From NCBI RefSeq assembly GCF_963678635.1, contig NC_087063.1, forward strand, positions 12,126,368 through 12,190,367: 64,000 bases of DNA, read 5' to 3'. This document shows positions 1-9,500 of the stretch, piece by piece. Both the position numbers and the translations under genes were made by a program. A model generated the notes under the pieces. That model had not been told where the DNA came from, ran no database searches, and saw only the letters and a program-made list of their open reading frames with translations. Position 1 is the first letter of the stretch, and every line of letters begins with the position of its first letter. This DNA comes from Symsagittifera roscoffensis. Its lineage: Eukaryota > Xenacoelomorpha > Acoela > Convolutidae.

Positions 1-405
1 TATATCATATCAAAAAATTCTCCCAGTGTCGAGAAAAACTGGCTGACATTTTTTATTTTTAGCTCAATTCCGAGCAAAAACCGCGATCGAGTAACGTTCG
101 TTATATGGAAGTTAACTATTTATTTTTATAATTTTCGGCGCACAAAACCTAATTTTAATATCAAGAAAACTAGTTTTGGATGTTTCTTTCAGCGCTTATT
201 TGTCAATAGAGATTTTCAAAAGAAAATTTTATCTCTTCTTTCGCTTTTTTTATTATTCATTTTTTGATAACAAATTTTGTTGGTCATGCCTAATTCACTG
301 ATTCTCTACGCGATCGCATAGTTCTCGAATCACAGCTCCCACTAAAAACAACACTAATTTGAAGAAAATAAAAAATCTATTTTTTATTCTGTTTTTGTTC
401 TGCAG
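1..405 (+). repeat. Family D repeat fragment in a dynein intron
   Basis: This stretch lies upstream of the first visible dynein exon and reads as intron. It aligns by eye, in the same orientation, with about 58797-59160. Shared blocks include GTGTCGAGAAAAAC / TTGTCGAGAAAAAC, ATCGAGTAAC, and a later block resembling CTACGC..TTGTATAG..TTGAATCACA. It is therefore a decayed interspersed repeat. The pyrimidine tract and TGCAG at 401-405 form the 3' splice site of the first exon. Confidence 0.6.
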
Positions 406-579
406 GTGCTTGACCGTGAGGAGCAAATGGACAACCCATGTAGCCAGTGGCTCACAGACTCCAACTGGGACAACATCACAGAGTTGGACAAACTGGCCAA
501 CTTCCACGGGGTCATCACCTCCTTCGAACAGTACCCCAGAGACTGGTCCATCTGGTACACCAGCGCCGAACCAGAAAAG
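406..579 (+). CDS. DNAH2: DNAH2 exon (visible exon 1)
   Basis: It has 58 codons, acceptor TGCAG and donor AAG|GTCATT, and ends in phase 0. It encodes visible residues 1-58, including NPCSQWLTDSNWDNI and YPRDWSIWY, a linker before AAA6 typical of axonemal chains. No earlier exon can lie within the first 405 bases, which read as intron. Confidence 0.9.
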
Positions 580-3500
580 GTCATTCAGCTTTAGTACTCA
601 AAGCAGTGAAATAAGTTTTTGCTTCTTGTTTTGAAAGCATTTTTGTTGCTTTAACATACTTTTGCTCTGTCGAAAATTATTAAGTTGGTCGTCTAGTCGA
701 TAACGGTTTATATTAAAGCCCTTCCAATCGTGATTTGGATTTCAAACATATTCTTTTTTAAAAAAAAGTTCGCTCCATGTTGAAAAAATGTAAGTTTTCG
801 CTTTTCGGACTTAATTTTGGTGAAAATGAACAAGTTTTCACTTAAAATCATGAACCATTGAATAATTTTTTTCTGGAACGAATTATTTCAATTACTTTTT
901 CCTAAACATTTGAGGGATTGAATATTTCGTCTCAAATCTATACTTTAATCTGTGGATGTATCGTCTCACTTTGAAAAAAAAACGCTGAAAAGTTTCTTTG
1001 AAAAAATTCTGAAAAGATGGTCTTCGAAAATTTATTTGGTTTTTTTTTGCAGGCTGTTCTACCTGGTGAGTGGGAGGACTCATGCAATGAACTGCAGAGA
1101 ATGATCATCGTGAGATCTCTGAGACAAGACAGAGTGTCATTCTGTGCCACAACATTCATTCAGAACAATTTGGGATCACGGTAATTTTGTTTAGTTTTTA
1201 TTGAATTTTTCCATCAAAATTTGTCATTATAGTTACTTTATGTCAGTTTTTGTGTCGCCATTGATAGTTTTAAGTCTGGGTATAATTAAATGTCAAAATA
1301 TATATTATCTCTGCTGATATAATGAAGAAATAGATTTGTATTAGCAAGATATCTCTTATATGGGTGTTTTGATCGGATTTCATTTTTTTAAATATTGTTC
1401 AAGATTTGTGGAACCTCCAGTGCTGGACATGGCTCAAGTGTGGGATGACTCCAGTACAAAAACACCCCTAATTTTTGTCCTATCGCCAGGAGTGGACCCC
1501 ACTGGGAACCTGTTGGCTCTGGCCAGTCAGAAGAACATGGACGCCCGATTCCACGCCCTGTCTCTGGGTCAAGGTCAAGCACCCATTGCGACCCGAATGA
1601 TCAAAGAGGGGGTCAAAGAAGGCAACTGGGTCTTCCTGGCTAATTGCCACTTGTCTCTGAGCTGGATGCCACAGCTGGACAAATTGGTAGAGCAACTGCA
1701 AATTGAAGAGACTCACAAAGATTTCAGACTGTGGCTCAGCTCTAGTCCTAATCCGGACTTCCCTATTGCGATTCTGCAGTCGGGTCTCAAAATGACCACA
1801 GAGCCTCCTAAGGTACTGCTATCGATCTATTCATCTTGGATCATATATTTATTTTTCAAGCATGAAATGAACATCAAAAGATATGAACATCAGCTCTTTG
1901 CGGAGAACAGCTGTTGTTCCCCAGCTTAGGAACTACCTGTTATTTTTGAATTATTTTTCCGGGCTGAGAACTATTGTCACACTTGCAGGCAACAAGCACG
2001 GATCATGGTTTAGATTTAAAAGTTAGCAAGTTTTTAACTAATTGATAGCTGTTATTTTTGATGTAAAAAACAACAGTTATAAAAAGCAGGGATTTTGATT
2101 GTAAAATAACAACAGTTATTTTGATATAAAATAACAACAGTTATAAGAAGCTGGTACTTTGATTGTATCTAATTTTAAAAAAAGCATGAAGAAGTGTGCT
2201 ATGAAACGAGTTTGGCATAGTTAGAACTCCGTTGATTTGCAGGGTCTGAAGGCGAATCTGAAGCGTCTCTACGGACTCATCACAGACGACCAGTTCCACA
2301 AGTGTCAGATGCAGAGCAAGTATAAGAAGCTCCTCTTCAGTCTCTGCTTCTTCCACTCTGTCCTGATTGAGAGGAGGAAGTTCAGACAGCTGGGATGGAA
2401 TGTGTTCTACGGATTCAACGACTCAGACTTTGAGGCAAGTGATTTTGTGCCATCATTGTCATAGTGTGTAATGCTTAGCGTCCATTTAAAATCTCAGGCC
2501 TGGAGTTATTAATTTGAATTTAGCCATGATCTCAATTTTTATCACGAAAAGGTTATGTAGCATTATTGTATATGAAAATTCTTACCCTCTGATTATCTTT
2601 GAAGGCCTTCAATTTAGAAAAAAAATACTACTATCAAAAAATAGACAAATGGTTTTTGAAATAAATAGAAAGTTATATCAAGCATAAAACAAATCTGTAA
2701 GTTCTAACACGGAGTTGAAACTCCGTGTTAAATGTTGTATCGCTTCGCACCATTTGCGATACAAATATGAATGAATATGAAAATTAAACGAAAAAAAAAT
2801 TCGAAAATTCGTTTTTGTCAATGAAATTTGCAACAAAAGCCTGAAATAACCGGAACAAAGTTGCCTGCACCACTAGACTCTACAAAGAAGGTTATGAAAG
2901 CTATACAGAAACCAAGTTGTCAAAAAAGTCGTTTCTGCGGAACTAAGCGAACAAAAATAAGCGGAAAGACAATACCTCTACGCCAGATGCGCCGAATGGT
3001 TGATTGGATTTGATTTTATTATTACCAAACGGTAACAAAGTTGAAAAACCTGAGCAGAAACCCTTCATGTATATTCAAAATGTTACGTCCTTTTCCCCTC
3101 AGAGCACATAAACGTGCACAAAAACTTTTTTGAACGTGACGACGCAATAAAAGCCCACCAAGTCGATAATAATTGAGCCGAAATTTTTTAAGCTGTTAAA
3201 AAAGACAAAAAATTTTTTAAACAAATTGAGCTGGTAAAACTACAACCAAAATGAAAAGAAAATTTGGCCGGATTTTTGAAATGCTAAAAACAACCGCAGT
3301 GAAAATAGGTTACAGCTAAAATAAACAATTCTTAAATGGGGCAACTAAGCCGACAAACCAGATGCAGACACATAATAGGTCGAAATTTTTTTTGAACCGG
3401 AACATTTACCGGTTGAAAAAAACTGGTCCTGGTTAAGTTTGAACCCAGGTCCTTCGTCGTCCCAGGCTAATTCGTTACCATCAGTCTAAATGTGCGATAG

Positions 3501-6500
3501 ACAATACAGAGTTTGAATTCGTTATGAACCAAGGTACCACCAGGAGCCAGGAGTCCAATGAGTCCTGTGGACAAAGTTAATTACGGGGGGGAAAGTCTAG
3601 TACCCGGTTGCAATACCCTTGCTATCGCAAGGGTAATCATCATTCAATGAATTGGTTTTAAGTTATATTTACGCAAGCAAGCTGTAGCGAGCGTAGTGTA
3701 ATAGTACGAGTATTATTTCAATTCCAACATTGTACGAAATTTTACATCAAATTTTACATGTAAGTTTAATTACAAAAAAGGGTGCAGAGACATTTGTGCC
3801 TCAGAAAATAGTTGAGCCACAAATTTCTGGGCACATTTTTTTTCCTTAACAAAGATGTATATTAATACCTTCTGCGCAATTTTAGGTGTCTGAGAACTTG
3901 TTGTGCATCTACTTGGACGAGTACAAGGACGACACCCCCTGGGACACTCTGAAGTACCTTATTGCAGGAGTGAACTACGGTGGTCACGTGACTGATGACT
4001 GGGACAGGAGACTGCTGACCACCTACATCAACGACTACTTCACTCCAGACGCAATAGAAGTCCCATTCTTCAAGTGAGTCTGACACCCCCACCCTCATCC
4101 TCCATAAGGGGGGTTTTATGCAGTTACTTGAGTCTAATTTGGAATATTCGGCCAATCAGAATTGAGTACTAAACCCACATCACTAAACAAATTTAATCCA
4201 AATTAAATCGAGAGGGGAGAGAATTATTTGTCTCTTGAGGTGGGCGAATGTTTAACTTAGTCGATGCAATTCATTACACGCATTAAGAAGCAGTCTGCAA
4301 TTTTGGACTTGTAAGACATTAGGGATCTTAGAATGGCGAAAATTATGCTTTATAGGTACCTTTTTTCCCAATTTTCAAGCATAAAATTTTGTTAGGCTTT
4401 CGTCGCTTCCCACTTACATCATCCCTCGAGACGGAACTAAAAATTGGTATGCCGAGGAGATCAATCGGCTGCCGACCATGGACCATCCCGAGGCATTCGG
4501 GCAACATCCGAACGCCGACATCGCCTCCCAGATCACAGAGACCCGAACCCTTCTCGAGACCCTGTTGTCACTGCAACCCCAGGTTTCAGCTGGCGCCGGA
4601 GGCCAGACGGTTGAGGACAAGGTGCTCCAGTTAGCTGGAGATGTGCTGTCTAAAGTGCCAGATCCACTGGACTACGACGGAACTGCGAAGATCTTGAAAG
4701 ACGATCTCAGTCCAGTTAATGTCGTCCTTCTCCAAGAGGTCCTTAAAAAAATTATTATTTCGCAAAATGCAACCTGTCTAAATAAGGACAGATCTTTTTT
4801 ATATTATTTTCCCATATTGCCATTTTTCGGTGATAAAATGGTCTCTTCTCAATGATTGAATCGCTGGTTACAATTTTGGTCTTTCACGCTTGCATCTCTT
4901 GCAATAATCTAAACTGATTCGGCTTTTTGCGTGTCTTTAGATAGCGTAACTACACCGAGCAAGATTAAATTATGCATTTCGAGAACTTTTGGTCTAAATA
5001 AAGACGTCGAAATAAATGATAATAACTATAAAAGGAAAATGCCAACGTCGATTAAGTCAAATTAGAAAAATATTATATTGTTTGAAGACTCGAGAGAATA
5101 ACGTATTCAAGTATTTGCCCAATGTCATCACTTTGAATTAGATTAATTGAGTTCCATCGTCGTGTTATCTGTACTCCTAACGTGTAACTTGATCGCCTTT
5201 TACTATCGAGTTCCGGGAGCTCAGAAAGCAAATTCTGTATCTTTTTCTGAACCCAGCTGCTAAGGCGGCTGGGTAACAATTACTGGGAACTTCGATCTTC
5301 TCGTGAAATTGGGATTGTTCTGTTGTCACATGTAGATCCAGCGATACAACTCTCTGCTGAAGCAGATCAAGAGTTCCCTCGTGGACCTGCAAAAGGGCAT
5401 CCAGGGTCTGGTGGTGATGTCTAGTGACCTAGAGGAGGTGTTCAGCTGCATCAACGAGGCCAGAGTACCCCCTCAATGGGCCAAGGTAAGAACGGATTAG
5501 GTTCAAGGTCACATTCAAATTTCCCAAAACATGACGCAATGATGCTCGAGTATATTTGTGATGGCTGCCCAATTGTACTAGACTGGGGTCGTCTTCAGTT
5601 ATACCCTCCCTCCCCCCCCGTCCTAAATAATGAAAAATGAAACACAAAATTGGATTGATATTGCTACGAAACACAAGGCTGATATCCAGAGCCTTGAATC
5701 AACTCGGAAAATTGTAAAAGTGAGGAAATAAACGGCAATTCAGAACGCATTTGGACTCTTATTTGTAAATTTTTTGTGAAGAAATTGGCAAAAAAAACTG
5801 GGAAAAGGACTTTTTGTAGCTAAATTAACTGAAGTTGCTTCATTTTTTCCGGCGCCATTTTGATAGTCACCTTTTTCTTGTAACAATGATCCAATTTTGT
5901 TTTGAAACTTTTCATCTCGTCTTTTCATCATTTACGGATATAACCAAAAAGGCCCCTCTGTTAAGTAACCTTCTAGTTCAATGTATATTCAGATTTTTTT
6001 TCAGGTTAAATTATCCGGACCAAAAGAATAAATTCCGAAAGATAAAACACATGTTTCTCAAATTGGGTTAATTTTAGTCATAAAATGTAAAATGACGAAC
6101 ACAAGAATTGTTTAGAATTTTACCAGTTTTAATATGGTGCAATTTGTTGTGCGAAATTCGAAATCAAAATTTCACCATAAAAGTTTTTTTGGCTCACTTT
6201 TTTGATGGAAAGTAACACGAAAACTAGTAAGTCAATTCAAAAATACTAGGTTATAAGAAAATCCCTCAGCAAATTTTGAAAAATAAACATGTCTGAAAAC
6301 TCCATCACGAAGAATAAACTATGCTGGATTAACATGATAACTAACTTTTTTGTCCATTCAGGCCTACCCGACGTTGAAGCCTTTGGGTTCGTGGACTCGT
6401 GACCTGATCCAGCGGGTGGATTTCTACGAGAAGTGGTGTTCAACCGCCAAGCCCCCCTCCATCTTCTGGCTGGCCGCCTTCACCTTCCCCACTGGATTCC

Positions 6501-9500
6501 TCACTGCCTTACTCCAGACAGCCGCCAGACAGAACAACGTGAGTCATATTATGATGGTTTTGCGAGTTGTCTTCGAAATTTGAAGCACAGCAAGCTCCCG
6601 CTACTTTGCCAATGTTGCGTTTTATCCGTATTAAGAGTCGATGAAAATATCAGACTCCTTATTGGCCGTGGTGATGATTTATTTCAGGAAAAGATTTAAA
6701 TTCAGGCTCAAATTTACTTTTTCGCGGTTTGGCTTTTGAAAAACACGATCGACTTCTGGTATCGGAAATGGAACTTAATTTTCAGATTTCTCAGCGAAAT
6801 AAAAATTTACCCATTGATCCAGTTTTCTCAAGTTGGGTTAATTTTATCGAAAAAAAGCCATCATAAGCTGTTTTAGAAATTCAAAAAAATAATGGCCAAT
6901 TGTTTTGTTTTGAAATTCGAAAGTGGTGATTTTGAATAATTCTGTTTTCCTGCGTTCATTGACTCTTTTTTCCACTGTTGGCTATGTTTATTGAATAATA
7001 AGAGTTGCCACATTCGTCAAATTTTGCGAGTTGCCTTTTGTTGCGAGTTGCCCCGGAACCTATAATAACAAGGATAGCTGCAAGTCAGAATGTTACGACC
7101 ATATCCTTAAAAGAAATTACAAAATATATATTTTCTTTCAAATTACTGTTGTTTTTTGTGAGTGGTATGATGAAAGATTCTGAACTTTAGGCTCTGTCTA
7201 GAATTTTGGCTTTCTCGATAGTCATAATAAAATACGCATATTAGACAACAAATTTCATCGAAACATGACCACAAATTAACGAAAAATGCAAAAAAAAATT
7301 ACAATTTGTCCATTTTTTTGCAAAGTTTTTTTGTTGCTAAAATGACGCGAAACATTTCGAAAACTATGTCTTCAGGGCTTGAATAGAAGTGCGCGGCTTA
7401 TCCTTCTATGAAAAGCCTACCCACTTGCTTTTTTGCTCGAAATTAGACTAAAAGTCAAAAATTTCAAACCAGTGTTCCTCGACAGTTTTTCGATGGTTGG
7501 AACAATGATTTGTTTTCAGGTTTATATAAAATTAATGAATGTCAAATTAGTGAGATCGGTATGAGGTTTTTTGTTCCTATGAGATTGTCATAAGACTTTT
7601 GGTCCGTTTTCAGACGTCTCAGACGTTTCCAGATGACAAAATGCAGCGATAAAAATTAAAAAGTTCTAATTGTGGCAAAACTGGAATATACATTAAAGAT
7701 TGCAAAAACGTTGAAAGCAGTGAATATAAACATAATTCAGGCTAACGCGCGATAATTATTTTAGCAATTGAATAAACAGTTTTTTTTCTGTTTAGATCTC
7801 AGTGGACTCTCTCTCGTGGGAGTTTACTGTGTTGACCATTGATGACAGCAACATCACCGGGCCCCCCAGGGACGGTGCCTATATCAAGGTAAGTCGCTCA
7901 ATTAGTACATGGAAATGAAACCAAGAACAACTATACCGGTCAGGATAAAAAAGTAATATAAAAGGTAACAAGACTGCTCGTATCAGGGCGAAGCCCTGAA
8001 TGTTCCGACTGCCTTTTAAGGTTTATGGAGCAGTAATAACATTAAAAAATTAAATGGAAGAAAATAAAATGAAAATTTTTGTTTCTAAAATATGCAATTT
8101 TTATGAAAATCATCCCCACACACGCCAGATAAAGTTCAAAAGGATAGATTTCGCTGCTTGTAACTAATCAATTATGGCAAATAAGCTTCTTTCAACCAAT
8201 TTGGAACGATTTCTCAGACGGATTGAATCTCCGCTTACGCGTTAATAGCGCGAAATATATCGCGCGTTAATTGTCCCAAATTGGCCAAAATGGCAATCTT
8301 TAAACTCCCATAATTTTTCGAAAAAAAATCACAGGTGAAATATGTTTTCAAATTTGAGCTCAGGACAACAATACCTTTCGAATGGAATAAAAAAATTCCG
8401 TCAAAAATGGCTAGTTAAAAAGTCGAAATTTGTCTGAAGAAAAGAAAAACCCACCCCGAGCACAAATATTCCGTTACTTTCGTATCGAAAGTCGGAACAA
8501 AAATAAGACAGTACGATGATTTGAAATTCATTAAAAAAACGATCATTTGAACTTTTTTCCCTGCAAACAAGAACAGTTTGCGATCCTTGAAGTATTTTTA
8601 TTCGAAGTTGCTGTTCCAAAATATCTCTACTCGGGTAGTTTTCTCTCCAGACAAATTTCGCCGTTTAACTAGCAATTTTTAATGATTTTTTTTAATGAAG
8701 TCCGATGGATATTAATGTTTTGAACTCCAAAATTAAAAACATATTTTTGTTCTGATTTTGTTCTGCCCAATTGTTGGGTTCGAATTTTGTAAGTTTAGCC
8801 GATTTGGGAAATGTGCCATTTACAGGTTTTTCTCTTAACGCGTAGCGTGAGTTCCAAAAAATTTTTGCTCAGAAATCATCGGAAATTGAAATGAGTTGAA
8901 CTAGTTTGATAGATGAGACAGGGAGACTATTTTTATGCGCGAAGGACTGAATGCACGAAAATTCACAACCAATCAACGCTTTTTAACTTGTTCAAAACAG
9001 ACTGATTTTATCGCTTTTTTCTTTCGAATTTTTGAATACTGAGCTCTGATTGGTTGACAAAATTTTTGCCTGTTCGGTGTTTTGCGTTTGAGGAACTCTC
9101 CCGTTAAAAAAATATACTTTTGCACTTAAAATTGCGTGCGCGAGGTAAAAATTGCAGATACCGTAAATAGCAGTTAAAAAAGTCAGGCTTCTGCCCTGTT
9201 ACCAGCAGTTTTTGTTGATACGACTTTCCGGGAAAAAAGATGATGTAGATTTTGAGCTCGGTGAGATTTTTTTCAAACAATTTTCGATGAAATTGCAGTT
9301 TTTGAAATCGCATGTTTGAACCCGGATTTTTCGATAATCTGAAATGTTTTGTTCTCAAACTCAAATGATAATTGATCTGCGACAATTTTTTGAAAAGTTA
9401 TGAGGTTTTGAAAATTGTGAATTTGGCTAATATGGGACAATTATTGCGCGATGTATTTCTTGGTTTTAAAGCGTACGCGGCCATGTCCGGCATAGGGCTC

